Shown here piece by piece: positions 1 through 9,967 of a stretch of 64,000 nucleotides of DNA (the first letter of the stretch is position 1; every line of letters begins with the position of its first letter). The position numbers were made by a program, and so were the translations under genes. The notes beneath the pieces were generated by a model. It was not told the DNA's origin, did not search any database, and saw only the letters and a program-made list of their open reading frames with translations. Source of the stretch: Mycetohabitans endofungorum (GTDB lineage Bacteria > Pseudomonadota > Gammaproteobacteria > Burkholderiales > Burkholderiaceae); contig NZ_CP132744.1 in the NCBI RefSeq assembly GCF_037477895.1, forward strand, positions 2,232,001 to 2,296,000, read 5' to 3'.

Positions 1-289
1 CGTCACCGAGTTTGCCGGTCGGCGCGCCGCCGCCCTGCGGCGACAGACTGTTCCAGAAAAACGTGTGGTTCCACACTTGTGCTGCGTTGTTAAAGATGCC
101 GCCCGACGATTTCTTGACGATCTCTTCCAGCGACAGGTTCTCGAACGCCGTACCCGGGATCAGGTTGTTCAGGTTCGTCACATAGGCCTGGTGGTGTTTG
201 CCGTAGTGGAATTCCAGCGTCTCTTCCGAGATGTGCGGAGCCAGCGCATTCTTCGCGAACGGCAGGGGGGGGAGCGTATGTTGTGCCAT
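1..289 (-). CDS. sodB: Superoxide dismutase, iron type (N-terminal part, cut by window edge)
   Basis: Cytoplasmic enzyme converting superoxide to oxygen and hydrogen peroxide. Only the first 96 codons are inside the window; the C-terminal domain lies beyond position 1. The HYGKHH motif supplies the first metal ligand (His28), and [13 protein letters not shown] supplies the second (His75); this wording is typical of Fe-type rather than Mn-type enzymes. The ATG at 287-289 is preceded by an AAGGAAG ribosome binding site about 8 bases upstream. A good sigma-70 promoter lies upstream at 350-378. The gene is followed on the same strand by nothing visible here, and xseA lies upstream of it on the same strand. 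Identity is secure. Confidence 0.95.
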   Translation of the reverse strand, partial: MAQHTLPPLPFAKNALAPHISEETLEFHYGKHHQAYVTNLNNLIPGTAFENLSLEEIVKKSSGGIFNNAAQVWNHTFFWNSLSPQGGGAPTGKLGD

Positions 290-349
290 CGTGCAAACTT
301 CCTTTATAACGGATTGGGGACCAGGGAGAGTCATGCTGCCGAGCATTCG

Positions 350-378
350 ATTCTAGGTGAGTTGGAATAACCTCGCAA
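350..378 (-). promoter_or_regulatory. Probable sigma-70 promoter of sodB
   Basis: Read on the minus strand there is TTGCGA (373-378), a 17-base spacer and TAGAAT (350-355), about 60 bases upstream of the sodB start codon. This is a pattern match only. Confidence 0.5.
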
Positions 379-491
379 ATCGTCGGCCCTTTATGCGCAG
401 CATTGCTTTGCTTGTTCCTGTAAATGAGTCAGAACTGCTCGGCAGTGCACGATCCTGCGCGACAGCCAGCGCCGATATCGCCAACGCCGCC

Positions 492-1868
492 CTAGAATTC
501 CTCATCCAGGCGAGGCTGTACTTGCGCAATGCCGAGATCCGCGCTGCCGTGCGCGAGGTGCACCGTTACGCGGCGACCGGGTTTGAGCGCGTCCGGCGCG
601 CGCACCGCCGCGCCGCTGTGTGGGTCGATCAGCGCCGCATAACCGCGCTCAAGCGTGCGCCGCGGACTGAGCAACTCGGTGCGAGCGGCCAGCTCGGATA
701 CCTGCGCGCGTCGACGCTCGTGCTGCCTGCGCAGTGCATCGCCCAGGCGCTGCCCGAGCCGCTGCACACGTTCGGCCGCCCGCTCCATGTCGGGTCGGCT
801 GCGCCGCCAGCGCAACTGAACCATCGTCAGCTGCGCGCGCGCATCCCGCACCGGACGCGCGCCGGCCGAGCACAACCGCAGCGACAGTTGCCGCAGGTGC
901 TGGCGCTGCCTGGCGATCCGCTCAGCCGGGCTCACAAGCCGGCGCGCAAGCCAGTCCAACTGCTGCGCGCGCCGCTCCATCATCCGGCCGAAGCCACGCG
1001 CCAGCGCCGCGTGGCGCTGGTCCAACTCGCGCAATAACACGGCGCGCTGCTCACTGACCAGTTCCGCTGCCGCCGTCGGCGTCGGCGCGCGGACATCAGC
1101 GGCGAAGTCGGCAATCGTGAAATCGGTTTCGTGCCCGACGCCGGACACGATCGGCAACACACTAGAGGCGATTGCCCGCGCGAGCGATTCGTCGTTGAAC
1201 GCCCACAAGTCCTCGATCGAACCACCGCCGCGGCACACGATCAGCACATCGACTTCGGCACGGCGGTTGGCCGTGCCGATCATCGCCGCGACGCGCGCGG
1301 CCGCCTCAGCGCCCTGCACCGGCGCCGGGTAGACGATGACCGGCACATGGGGGGCGCGCCGTGCAAGCGTGGTCAACACATCGCGCAGCGCCGCAGCTTG
1401 CAGCGACGTGACGATACCGATGGTGCGCGGGTGCGACGGCAACGCGCGCTTGCGCTCAGCGGCGAACAGACCCTCGGCCTCAAGCTGCGCTTTCAGCTTC
1501 AGAAACGCTTCGTACAGGCGGCCTTGCCCGGTGCGTCGGACCGCCTCCACGTTCAGTTGCAACTCGCCGCGCGGCTCGTACATCGTCACCGTGGCGCGAA
1601 CCTCGATCCGGTCGCCCTCGCGCGGCGTGAACTGTGCATATTGGGCACGGCCACGGAACATCACGCAACGAATCTGCGCACAATCGTCCTTGATCGAGAA
1701 ATACCAATGGCCGCTGGCTGCCCGCGTAAAGTTCGAGACTTCGCCGGCGATCCAGGCGAGCGCAAACGCACGCTCGAGCAGGGTGCCGATCGCGCGATTC
1801 AAGGCGGACACGGAAATCACCGCGTCGCCGCCGACAAAGGGGGCCGAGGGAGAAAATTCTGCTGTCAT
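492..1868 (-). CDS. xseA: Exodeoxyribonuclease VII large subunit
   Basis: Large subunit of the ATP-independent exonuclease that degrades single-stranded DNA in repair and recombination; it works with the small subunit XseB, which is not in this window. The 458-residue length is normal for the family. The N-terminal third (about residues 14-110) is the OB-fold DNA-binding region, including [15 protein letters not shown] and [20 protein letters not shown]. The catalytic domain follows, with [14 protein letters not shown] and [17 protein letters not shown]. The C-terminal part is Arg/Ala-rich and probably coiled. The chosen ATG has no strong ribosome binding site, but the conserved region begins soon after it. 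The gene lies alone between sodB and a 414-base gap. Confidence 0.95.
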   Translation of the reverse strand: MTAEFSPSAPFVGGDAVISVSALNRAIGTLLERAFALAWIAGEVSNFTRAASGHWYFSIKDDCAQIRCVMFRGRAQYAQFTPREGDRIEVRATVTMYEPRGELQLNVEAVRRTGQGRLYEAFLKLKAQLEAEGLFAAERKRALPSHPRTIGIVTSLQAAALRDVLTTLARRAPHVPVIVYPAPVQGAEAAARVAAMIGTANRRAEVDVLIVCRGGGSIEDLWAFNDESLARAIASSVLPIVSGVGHETDFTIADFAADVRAPTPTAAAELVSEQRAVLLRELDQRHAALARGFGRMMERRAQQLDWLARRLVSPAERIARQRQHLRQLSLRLCSAGARPVRDARAQLTMVQLRWRRSRPDMERAAERVQRLGQRLGDALRRQHERRRAQVSELAARTELLSPRRTLERGYAALIDPHSGAAVRAPDALKPGRRVTVHLAHGSADLGIAQVQPRLDEEF

Positions 1869-2282
1869 CGGGCGGTATTGGGGAACGGGAGGCTCCGCTA
1901 CGGTCCGGCGGGGCCGCAGCTGTCCACACAGTCGATTCTACCGGTCTTTGCGCCGCACCGGCCGGCCGTCTCCGTGCGGCAGCGTCAAACCTTTGCCACG
2001 CAAGACTTTGCACACTGCCCCAGTTGGCAGCAAATCACTGAAAAACTTTTCGCCCCATGGGCTTACCGGCGATAACCTCGAGATTCCCACAAAGTTATCC
2101 ACAATAATTGGGGATAGTATGCCGGCATCGAACCCATTATGGACAAATGATCAGCGTCCCCGTGCGGGCATCGGTCCGGTCCGGCCTTTCAGCCGGCTTG
2201 CCGCGCACGCCTGTGCCACGTTAGAGTTGTGGCCTGCCGTGCCGTTGTCCGACGCCCTACCCCATTTGCGTACCACCGCGCC
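1869..2282. other. Intergenic region xseA-lpxK with one consensus DnaA box
   Basis: This 414-base region separates the divergent xseA and lpxK genes. It holds one perfect DnaA-box consensus, TTATCCACA, at 2095-2103, in a locally AT-rich stretch. There is no cluster of boxes and no long AT-rich repeat, so this is not an origin. No coding region is supported. In Burkholderia genomes I recall exbB and exbD-like genes at this place; they are absent here. Confidence 0.5.
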
Positions 2283-3314
2283 ATGCTTATGCCACTGTCC
2301 CGTGCCATCATCGCCCGTCTCGAGCCTATGTTCTCGCGTGAATGGCAGCGCCGTGGCGTGCTCGCGTACACGCTATGGCCCTTGTCTCAGTTGTTTGCCG
2401 CCGTCTGCGCGCTGCGCCGGCTCGCGTATGCGCGCGGCTGGTGCAAGACGTGGCGCATCAGCGTACCGGTCGTGGTGGTGGGCAACGTGACGGTCGGCGG
2501 CACCGGCAAGACGCCAACCGTCATTGCGCTGATCGAGGCGTTGCGCGATGCAGGCTTCACGCCTGGCGTGGTGTCGCGCGGCTATGGCGCGCGCATCGTG
2601 CGGCCCACCGCAGTCAGCCCCGCGGCGTCGCCTGCGCTGGCGGGCGATGAGCCGCTGCTGATCGCCCGCCGCACCGGGGTGCCCGTGTGGGTCTGCCCGG
2701 ACCGAGTCGCGGCCGCCAGCGCGCTGGTGCAAGCCCATTGGGAAGTGGATGTCATCGTCAGCGACGACGGCCTGCAACACTATCGGCTCGCGCGCGACGT
2801 CGAGCTGGTGGTTTTCGATCACCGGCTAGGGGGCAACGGGTTCCTGCTGCCCGCCGGGCCGCTGCGCGAACCGCTGAGTCGCGTCCGCGACGCAACGTTG
2901 ATCAACAACCCTGACGGGCGCAGTCTGCCACCGTGGCCGTCGACTTTCGCGCTGACGCTGCAGCCCGCCGACGCCTGGCACCTGGATAATCCACACCTGC
3001 GCCGGCCGCTAGCGCAGTTCGCCGGCGAGCGCGTGCTGGCCGCTGCCGGCATCGGCGCACCGGAGCGTTTCTTCGCGACACTGCGTGCGAGCGGCCTTGT
3101 GCCCACAACACGCGCGCTGCCCGACCACTATCCTTTCGATGAGAACCCGTTCGTGACCGATACAGCCGATGCGATCCTGATCACCGAAAAGGATGCGGTA
3201 AAATGCACGGCTTGGCGTGACTCACGTCTATGGGCGGTGCCCGTCGACGCCACGCTCGACCCTCGCCTGATTGCGCTCGTTGTGGAGAAACTTCGTGGAC
3301 GCTCGCCTGCTTGA
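2283..3314 (+). CDS. lpxK: Tetraacyldisaccharide 4'-kinase
   Basis: Phosphorylates the 4' position of the lipid A disaccharide precursor in the inner membrane, the sixth step of lipid A synthesis. The start at 2283 gives 343 residues and places the membrane-associated N-terminal segment ([19 protein letters not shown]) and the P-loop GGTGKT (residues 72-77) where the family has them. An in-frame start 54 bases upstream is possible, but the extra residues look unrelated to the family. Further family motifs are [23 protein letters not shown] and ITEKDAVKC near the C-terminus. It overlaps the next gene by 20 bases, as usual in an lpxK-trm112-kdsB operon. Confidence 0.94.
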   Translation: MLMPLSRAIIARLEPMFSREWQRRGVLAYTLWPLSQLFAAVCALRRLAYARGWCKTWRISVPVVVVGNVTVGGTGKTPTVIALIEALRDAGFTPGVVSRGYGARIVRPTAVSPAASPALAGDEPLLIARRTGVPVWVCPDRVAAASALVQAHWEVDVIVSDDGLQHYRLARDVELVVFDHRLGGNGFLLPAGPLREPLSRVRDATLINNPDGRSLPPWPSTFALTLQPADAWHLDNPHLRRPLAQFAGERVLAAAGIGAPERFFATLRASGLVPTTRALPDHYPFDENPFVTDTADAILITEKDAVKCTAWRDSRLWAVPVDATLDPRLIALVVEKLRGRSPA

Positions 3315-3489
3315 AATCCTCGTCTGCCCGCTGTGCAAGGGGCCTCTGCACCATGATCGCAACGCGCAGGAGCTCATTTGCCATGCCGACAAGCTCGCGT
3401 ATCCGATCCGCGACGGCATTCCAGTGATGTTGGTCGATGAGGCACGCCAGACGGTCGAAGGCACGCCGGTCGAGCCCGCCAGCAACTGA
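3295..3489 (+). CDS. Trm112/YcaR family small protein
   Basis: A 64-residue protein of the UPF0434/Trm112 family. The N-terminal [18 protein letters not shown] is diagnostic, with a CPLC cysteine pair at residues 11-14. Eukaryotic members activate methyltransferases; the bacterial role is not settled. I chose the GTG at 3295 because a GGAG motif lies 7 bases before it and the family begins exactly here; the upstream ATG at 3271 would add residues that overlap lpxK. The gene overlaps lpxK by 20 bases and is followed after 4 bases by kdsB, so the three genes are very probably one operon. Confidence 0.9.
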   Translation: MDARLLEILVCPLCKGPLHHDRNAQELICHADKLAYPIRDGIPVMLVDEARQTVEGTPVEPASN

Positions 3490-3493
3490 TCCG

Positions 3494-4309
3494 ATGCACG
3501 CCGCCGTTCCATTCATCGTCGTCGTTCCGGCCCGCCTCGCGTCCACCCGTCTGCCGGGCAAGCCGCTCGCCGACCTAGCCGGCAAACCCATGGTGGTACG
3601 CGTGGCCGAGCAGGCCCGCGCGTCAGGCGCGAGCCGCGTGTTGATCGCCACCGACGCCGAAGTCGTGCTCAATGCGTGCCGAGCGCATGGCATCGAGGCG
3701 CTGCTGACCCGCACCGACCATTCGACCGGCACCGACCGGCTGGCCGAAGTGGTCCACACATGCCGTCTGCCCGACGACGCGCTGGTGGTCAATGTGCAAG
3801 GCGATGAACCACTGATCGAGCCGCGGCTAGTCGCCGGCGTCGCCGCCCACCTGGCCGCCAATCCTGATTGTGCGATTGCCACCGCCGCCCATCCGATCGC
3901 CGAGCCGGCAGAGGTCTTCAATCCGAACATTGTGAAGGTGGTCCTCGATGCCCGCGGTATCGCATTGTATTTTTCCCGCGCGCCGATCCCGTGGTCACGC
4001 GATGCGTACCAGCCGCAATGGAGCCCAGAGGACGGCGTGGCGCCCGTGGTCGACATCGCGCGGCTGCCGGCGCCAAGTACTGCGGTGCATCGGCACATCG
4101 GCCTATACGCATACCGGGCTGGCTTCCTGCGCCGCTACCCCGAGCTTTCGCAGGCGCCGGTCGAAATCGCCGAGGCACTCGAGCAACTGCGGGCGGTGTG
4201 GCATGGGGAAAGGATCACGGTGTTGCTGACGCCACACGTGCCGTCGCCCGGTGTCGACACGCCGGCGGACCTAGAGCGAGTTCGCGCGATTCTCGCCCAA
4301 CGAGGCTGA
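3494..4309 (+). CDS. kdsB: 3-deoxy-manno-octulosonate cytidylyltransferase (CMP-KDO synthetase)
   Basis: Activates KDO with CTP to give CMP-KDO for the inner core of lipopolysaccharide, in the cytoplasm. The 271-residue product starts [15 protein letters not shown] and carries the nucleotide-binding motif [14 protein letters not shown] (residues 12-25) and the NVQGDEPLI motif typical of this family. The ATG at 3494 fits the family N-terminus; the longer upstream reading overlaps the preceding gene and is rejected. It is the last gene of the lpxK cluster and fits its LPS role. A 194-base gap then leads to adk. Confidence 0.95.
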   Translation: MHAAVPFIVVVPARLASTRLPGKPLADLAGKPMVVRVAEQARASGASRVLIATDAEVVLNACRAHGIEALLTRTDHSTGTDRLAEVVHTCRLPDDALVVNVQGDEPLIEPRLVAGVAAHLAANPDCAIATAAHPIAEPAEVFNPNIVKVVLDARGIALYFSRAPIPWSRDAYQPQWSPEDGVAPVVDIARLPAPSTAVHRHIGLYAYRAGFLRRYPELSQAPVEIAEALEQLRAVWHGERITVLLTPHVPSPGVDTPADLERVRAILAQRG

Positions 4310-4455
4310 GGATCGCGCGCCGCGTGGCATAATCGGACGCTTATGCTACGCCCCCAATAGCGACAGGCGGCATGTACGGCGCCCATTGGCGACGAGCTGT
4401 CCGCCGCGCTACGCACCGTGCGTCAGGCTACAGTCAGATTCGCGTGCGACGCTGA

Positions 4456-5166
<711 letters not shown>

Positions 5167-5183
5167 CCGGCACAGAACGGCGC

Positions 5184-5225
5184 GATCCAAGACACAACGA
5201 TCCAGGACATAACGATCTAGGATCG
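5184..5225. repeat. Degenerate 15-bp tandem repeat downstream of adk
   Basis: Two full units (5184-5198 and 5199-5213, beginning GATCCA) and a partial third unit (from 5214) follow the adk stop codon. Units differ at two to three positions. Confidence 0.7.
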
Positions 5226-5297
5226 CCACGATTGTGACGCCGCCCATGCGGCACGGCTCACGAGGTGCACGCGTATCGACAGCAGGAGACCATCGAC

Positions 5298-6056
5298 ATG
5301 CAGATCCGCGACAACGTTTTTGTCATCACGGGTGGCGCCTCAGGCTTGGGCGCAGGCACAGCCCGGATGCTGGCCGAGCACGGCGGCAAGCCGGTCATCG
5401 CCGACCTGAACAAGGCGGCGGGCGAGGCGCTCGCCGACCAACTCGATGGCCGCTTCGTCAAGTGCGACGTGTCGCGCGAGGACGACGCACGCACCGTGAT
5501 CGAGTCCGCCATGCGGCTTGGAACGTTGCGCGGCCTGGTCAATTGCTCGGGCATCGCGCCGGCGGCCAAGACCGTTGGCAAAGACGGCCCGCATCCGCTC
5601 GATCTGTTCGCCAAGACGATTAGCGTGAACCTGATCGGCACGTTTAACATGATCCGGCTCGCGGCGGCCGCGATGTCGGCCAACCCGCCCAATGAGCATG
5701 GCGAGCGCGGGGTCATCGTGAACACCGCATCGGTCGCCGCTTTCGATGGACAGATCGGCCAGGCCGCCTATGCGGCATCCAAGGGCGGCGTCATCGGGAT
5801 GACGCTGCCGGTTGCTCGCGACCTGTCGCGCAGCGCAATCCGTGTCATGACGATCGCCCCCGGCATCTTCGAGACGCCGATGTTGCTAGGCATGTCCGAA
5901 GAACTCCAGCATGCGCTCGGCGCGATGGTGCCATTCCCGCCCCGGCTCGGTAAGCCATCCGAATATGCGATGCTGGTCAAGCAGATTCTGGACAATCCGA
6001 TGCTCAATGGTGAAGTGATCCGGCTTGACGGCGCGATCCGGATGCAACCAAAATAA
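5298..6056 (+). CDS. Short-chain dehydrogenase, 3-hydroxyacyl-CoA dehydrogenase type II-like
   Basis: A 252-residue NAD-dependent short-chain dehydrogenase. The cofactor motif TGGASGLG is at residues 11-18, [10 protein letters not shown] follows the central strand, and the catalytic Tyr-x-x-x-Lys is Tyr158/Lys162 (YAASK). The sequence pattern, including [16 protein letters not shown] and the PGIFETPML stretch, resembles type II 3-hydroxyacyl-CoA dehydrogenases that act in fatty or branched-chain acid oxidation; the exact substrate is inference. The ATG at 5298 has CAGGAG 10 bases upstream and starts at the family N-terminus. The last codons and the stop are part of an 18-bp tandem repeat (6041-6112). 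Confidence 0.88.
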   Translation: MQIRDNVFVITGGASGLGAGTARMLAEHGGKPVIADLNKAAGEALADQLDGRFVKCDVSREDDARTVIESAMRLGTLRGLVNCSGIAPAAKTVGKDGPHPLDLFAKTISVNLIGTFNMIRLAAAAMSANPPNEHGERGVIVNTASVAAFDGQIGQAAYAASKGGVIGMTLPVARDLSRSAIRVMTIAPGIFETPMLLGMSEELQHALGAMVPFPPRLGKPSEYAMLVKQILDNPMLNGEVIRLDGAIRMQPK

Positions 6057-6112
6057 TCGATGCAACCGAAATAACCGGTGCAGCCGGAGTAACCTGGGCA
6101 ACCGCAGTCGCC
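6041..6112. repeat. 18-bp tandem repeat spanning a stop codon
   Basis: Four 18-bp units (6041-6058, 6059-6076, 6077-6094, 6095-6112) start at the last codons of the dehydrogenase gene; the first unit contains its TAA stop. Similarity decays from the first pair (two differences) to the fourth unit. Confidence 0.75.
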
Positions 6113-6161
6113 TGCGCGCGCCCGCGACCGAGACCGGACCGGTTGCTGCCGTGTCGGAACG

Positions 6162-7004
6162 TCAATCGCCGCGACGCGTACGCTGGCGCAACTCCTGCAA
6201 TTGCGACTCGATGACAGTCGCATCGGCCGCGTCGGGCTCTTGCTCCAGATAGCGCTCCAAATCCTCCAGGGCAGGTCGCAGATAGTCCAGCCGCGCATAC
6301 GCGAAGCCGCGATCGCGGACTTCCTCGATGCTCTCCGGCAGCAGGATGACGAGTCGTTGTTGGACGGCCAGCAGCCGTTGCCAGCGTTCGGTCTGCAGGT
6401 AGATCGTTTTCAGGTTACGCAACATCCGCGCGACGATCTCCCGCTCGGTGGCCGGTTGCAGCAGCGCGTGCAGCGTGCCGGCGATCGATTGCCCGCCTTT
6501 GTCCAAATACGGCTCGAGCATCTCGACCATGCGCGACTCGGTCAGCGACTCACCGGTCGTCGGATCCAGCATCACTTCGCCTTCTGCAATAGTCGCCCGC
6601 AACAGGAAGTGACCCGGAAACGACACGCCCTTGACGGGTAATCCGAGCTGCCCGGCCATCTCCAAGTAGATCACGGCGAGCGAAATCGGAATGCCGCGTC
6701 GCTTCTTGAGCACCATGTTCAGATGGCTATTGTCCGGATCATAGTAGTCGTTTAAGTTCGCGCAAAACCCCAACTCCCGGAAGAAGAAGCGGTTCAACCC
6801 CGACAACTTCTGCGTCACGTCGGCGCCCTGCGGCAAACGTCGACGCAGCCGCACCACCAACGCGTCGATATCCGTGAGGGTACCCTGCACGTCCAGGTCC
6901 GGATAGGCATCCTGTGCTAATGACAAGACGGCTTCGGTCAGCGGCAGGCTCTCATCCTGCGCAACCAATGCGGTGAAAAAATCGAGTATTCGGGAAGTCG
7001 TCAT
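6162..7004 (-). CDS. SirB1 family protein (transglutaminase-like fold)
   Basis: A 280-residue member of the SirB1/YchA family. The central part contains the family signature NDYYDPDNSHLNMVLKKRRG followed by IPISLAVIYLEMAGQLGLPV and GVSFPGHFLLR, related to transglutaminase-like proteins, and the C-terminal third looks like tetratricopeptide-type helices (RGFAYARLDYLRPALEDLERYL). The biochemical role is unknown. It lies 7 bases downstream of murJ on the same strand, so the two are probably cotranscribed. Confidence 0.9.
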   Translation of the reverse strand: MTTSRILDFFTALVAQDESLPLTEAVLSLAQDAYPDLDVQGTLTDIDALVVRLRRRLPQGADVTQKLSGLNRFFFRELGFCANLNDYYDPDNSHLNMVLKKRRGIPISLAVIYLEMAGQLGLPVKGVSFPGHFLLRATIAEGEVMLDPTTGESLTESRMVEMLEPYLDKGGQSIAGTLHALLQPATEREIVARMLRNLKTIYLQTERWQRLLAVQQRLVILLPESIEEVRDRGFAYARLDYLRPALEDLERYLEQEPDAADATVIESQLQELRQRTRRGD

Positions 7005-7011
7005 TAGCTCG

Positions 7012-8562
7012 TTATTTCACGCGGCGGCGGAAGTAGGCATATTTGAAGCCCATCAGAAACAATATGGCAAAATATAGCGCGGTAAGGATGACCAGCGTCG
7101 CGCCCAATGCTGCAATGCGCATACCCGGATGGTGCCCCAGTGCCACCCAATCGAACGACTGGTTAAACCAGCGCATCACGCCGGCGAGCACAAGGCACGC
7201 GCCGACCAACTGCACGAAAAACAGCCCCCATCCGGCCGATGGCACATAGATCGAGCGCCGACGCAAGCCGGCGAACAGCAGCAGCGCATTTACGCATGCA
7301 CCGATGCCGATGCTCAGCGACAAGCCCGCATGTGCAAGATGGGGCACGAACACGACATTGCACACTTGCGTGACGACTAGTACCGCCAACGCGATCTTCA
7401 CCGGTGTCTTGATGTCCTGTTTAGCATAAAAACCGGGCGCGAGGATCTTGATCAGGATCAGCCCGAGCAACCCCACCCCATAGGCAGCCAGGGCACGCGA
7501 CACCATCACGACGTCGTGGCCCGAGAACCGTCCATAATTGAACAACGTGGCTGTTAAGGGTTCAGCGTAGACGAACAGCGCGACAGCACTGGGGGCGGCC
7601 AACAGGAAAGTGAGCCGCAAGCCCCAGTCGAGCAGCGCCGAGTATTCCGCCGCATCGGCATCCGCGTGCGCCTTAGATAAACTGGGCAACAGAATCGTGC
7701 CGAGCGCGACACCCAGCAACGCGGTCGGGAACTCCATTAGCCGATCCGCGTACGATAACCACGATACGCTGCCGGGCGCCAAGTGCGAAGCGATATTGGT
7801 ATTGACGATCAGTGATAGCTGGGCGACCGATACCGCGAAGCTGGCAGGCATCATTTTCCACAGGACCCGCTTGACCCCGGGATGGGCCAGCGCGCGAACC
7901 GGATTAAGTCCGATCCGGGGCATCATCTGGACGCGTTTCAGCCCTGGCAGTTGCACGAGCAGCTGCAGCACGCCGCCGGCCAACACCGCGAAAGCGAGCG
8001 CGTAGATCGGGGTGTCCAAGCGCGGCGCAACGACCAACGCCGCGACGATGAAGCTAACATTGAGCAGGACAGGCGCAAATGCCGGCAGCGAAAAATTCCG
8101 ATAAGTATTCAAGACGCCGGACGCCAGCGAAGTCAGCGAGATCAACGCGATGTACGGAAACATGATCCGCGTCATCGTCACCGCGAGTCCGAACGCTTGA
8201 GCGTCGTGACGCAACCCCGATGCGACCACCCACACGACGAACCCGGAGCCAACGATGCCCAGCACCGACAAGCCGACCAGCACCCAGGCCAGCACGGTGG
8301 CGGTCGCGTCGACCAGCGTACGCGTCGCCTCATGCCCCTTCTGGCTCTTAAACTCGGCCAGGATCGGCACGAACGCCTGCGAAAATGCACCCTCGGCGGA
8401 CAGTCGCCGCAACAGATTCGGGATACGGAACGCGACATTGAACGCGTCAGTGTACGAGCTGGCGCCAAAAGCGCGGGCAATCAGCGTTTCACGCGCCAAT
8501 CCGGTGATCCGGGAAAGCAAGGTGAAGCCACTGACGGTGACGAGGGCGCGGAGTAGATTCAT
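7012..8562 (-). CDS. murJ: Lipid II flippase MurJ (MviN)
   Basis: Integral membrane protein that moves the peptidoglycan precursor lipid II across the inner membrane. The 516-residue length is normal. The family N-terminus is clear (VSGFTLLSRITGLARETLIARAFG, of which SRITGLARE is the key), as is LLRRLSAEGAFSQAFVP. Hydrophobic segments run throughout, consistent with 14 transmembrane helices. The start is the ATG at 8560-8562. The 526-base gap upstream, shared with the divergent rpsT, contains a 13-bp repeat array. sirB1 follows after 7 bases. Confidence 0.96.
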   Translation of the reverse strand: MNLLRALVTVSGFTLLSRITGLARETLIARAFGASSYTDAFNVAFRIPNLLRRLSAEGAFSQAFVPILAEFKSQKGHEATRTLVDATATVLAWVLVGLSVLGIVGSGFVVWVVASGLRHDAQAFGLAVTMTRIMFPYIALISLTSLASGVLNTYRNFSLPAFAPVLLNVSFIVAALVVAPRLDTPIYALAFAVLAGGVLQLLVQLPGLKRVQMMPRIGLNPVRALAHPGVKRVLWKMMPASFAVSVAQLSLIVNTNIASHLAPGSVSWLSYADRLMEFPTALLGVALGTILLPSLSKAHADADAAEYSALLDWGLRLTFLLAAPSAVALFVYAEPLTATLFNYGRFSGHDVVMVSRALAAYGVGLLGLILIKILAPGFYAKQDIKTPVKIALAVLVVTQVCNVVFVPHLAHAGLSLSIGIGACVNALLLFAGLRRRSIYVPSAGWGLFFVQLVGACLVLAGVMRWFNQSFDWVALGHHPGMRIAALGATLVILTALYFAILFLMGFKYAYFRRRVK

Positions 8563-8675
8563 GCGGCGGCATTATACGGACCCTATGCGACGGACACGAC
8601 CACGGCACGCTGCGGTAGCCGCGCTTACCGATGACAGCGCGGCGTGGCATTCGTCTCCGGAATCCATGGCAGCGG

Positions 8676-8875
8676 TCCCGTGTCAGCAGCCCGTGTCAGC
8701 AGCCCGTGTCAGCAGCCCGTGTCAGCAGTCCGTGTCAGCAGTCCGTGTCAGCAGTCCGTGTCAGCAGTCCGTGTCAGCAGTCCGTGTCAGCAGTCCGTGT
8801 CAGCAGTCCGTGTCAGCAGTCCGTGTCAGCAGTCCGTGTCAGCAGTCCGTGTCAGCAGTCCGTGGCAGCAGTCCC
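8676..8875. repeat. 13-bp tandem repeat array (about 15 units)
   Basis: The unit is CCCGTGTCAGCAG or the one-base variant with TCC. About 15 nearly perfect copies fill 200 bases in the murJ-rpsT divergent intergenic region. Early units carry C and later units T at one position. Because 13 is not a multiple of 3, all three forward frames read the same 13-residue peptide repeat, which is an artefact and not a protein. Confidence 0.95.
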
Positions 8876-8977
8876 AAGCGGCAGTCCCGGGGCGAGGGTA
8901 AATGGACCGCCCGTGCCCGTCGCCACTGCAGCTAACCAGACACTTCTACCTAGTTCGATCCGGGAGGGGGACGCCAA

Positions 8978-9007
8978 TTGCGCATCCCGTTGTTTTATTG
9001 TTATAAT
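8978..9007 (+). promoter_or_regulatory. Probable sigma-70 promoter of rpsT
   Basis: TTGCGC (8978-8983), an 18-base spacer and a perfect TATAAT (9002-9007) lie about 80 bases before the rpsT start, leaving a leader that could hold the S20 autoregulatory region. Confidence 0.6.
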
Positions 9008-9088
9008 CCGCCGTTTCGATAGTCCGCCGGGCAACCGTTCCCCGCGGCTCATACTCCAATACCGCTGGAAACAGGATAAGGAACCGTC

Positions 9089-9364
9089 ATGGCTAACTCC
9101 GCACAAGCTCGCAAGCGTGCCCGTCAGGCCGCGAAAGCCAATTCACACAATTCTGCGTTGCGCTCCAAAATGCGTACCGCGATCAAGGCCGTGCGCAAGG
9201 CGATCGAATCCGGCGACAAGGCAAAGGCTGCCGAGGTGCTGAAGCAATCGTCGAAGACGCTGGACATCATCGCCGACAAGAAGATCATCCATAAGAACAA
9301 GGCCGCTCGCCACAAGAGCCGCCTGGCCGCTGCCATCAAGGGTCTGGCGCAGGCTGCAGCGTAA
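9089..9364 (+). CDS. rpsT: 30S ribosomal protein S20
   Basis: Primary 16S rRNA-binding protein of the small ribosomal subunit. The 91-residue, Lys/Ala/Arg-rich product begins [13 protein letters not shown] and contains [17 protein letters not shown], both diagnostic of S20. AGGATAAGGA lies just upstream of the ATG. The gene is monocistronic, with a promoter at 8978-9007 and a strong terminator at 9503-9527. Confidence 0.98.
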   Translation: MANSAQARKRARQAAKANSHNSALRSKMRTAIKAVRKAIESGDKAKAAEVLKQSSKTLDIIADKKIIHKNKAARHKSRLAAAIKGLAQAAA

Positions 9365-9502
9365 AACCCCACGCGCCGGTTGATCGCCCGCGGCGCGGCC
9401 CGCCAAGCGGGCGCGTCGTGTGAAGACCCGGTTTCGTCAAAACACACCGAGTCGGCCCAGCGCAACACTGGTGGCGCAGCGATGGAGTAGAGTAGTCGAA
9501 GC

Positions 9503-9527
9503 AAAAGCCCGCAATCGCGGGCTTTTT
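9503..9527 (+). terminator. Rho-independent terminator after rpsT
   Basis: A perfect stem (AAAAGCCCGC paired with GCGGGCTTTT, loop AATC) followed by a T run. The A run on the other side makes it potentially bidirectional, serving the convergent DUF3579 gene as well. Confidence 0.85.
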
Positions 9528-9619
9528 GCGCTGAGATGGCAGCCCAAACCGCAGGGCGCTACGCGGCCACGCCAATCCGGCAGCAGGCGCCGCCCGCAAC
9601 CTTCGCTCGCCGTCGCCGT

Positions 9620-9967
9620 TTAGCCGACCTCACGTTTGGGCGCGGCGCGTTGCACTGGATGTTCGATCGGCAGCTCGCAGGCTTCGGTCACCACTAGATC
9701 ATTGTCCCGAGCGAAATTCATCACGAAATCGAAAGCCATCGGCTCAATGTCGCGCAGCCGCGAATCGACGATCACCGTCTTGATGTCACCGAGCATCACA
9801 GGCCGCACGTATAGCGAATACTTCAGCTTCGCGTTCGGCCCCGTCGCCCCTGGACCAAACGACGACATCACACCACACAGCCGCTCCGACCAATCACTCG
9901 GCCGAAACTTCTTTCCGTTCTTGGTAATGCCTTGAATGAAGTATTCGGTTGAGGATGAGTCGCCCAT
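9620..9967 (-). CDS. DUF3579 family protein
   Basis: A 115-residue cytoplasmic protein of unknown function, conserved in beta-proteobacteria next to argF (family recalled, not searched). Visible features: STEYFIQGITKNGKKFRPSDW near the start, of which FIQGITKNGKKFRPSDWSER is the conserved core, and LYVRPVMLGDIKTVIVD. I chose the ATG at 9967 (MGDSSSTEY) because the longer reading adds 32 residues of low-complexity character; an AGGTG motif lies 8 bases upstream. It is convergent with rpsT and divergent from argF across 519 bases. Confidence 0.8.
   Translation of the reverse strand: MGDSSSTEYFIQGITKNGKKFRPSDWSERLCGVMSSFGPGATGPNAKLKYSLYVRPVMLGDIKTVIVDSRLRDIEPMAFDFVMNFARDNDLVVTEACELPIEHPVQRAAPKREVG

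Noticed and set aside
2095..2103. Replication origin
   Set aside because: Only one DnaA box, no cluster, no dnaA or dnaN nearby.
8631..9242. Three overlapping frames encoding repeats of VSSPCQQSVSAVR
   Set aside because: All three frames give the same peptide because the DNA unit is 13 bp; this is a non-coding tandem array.
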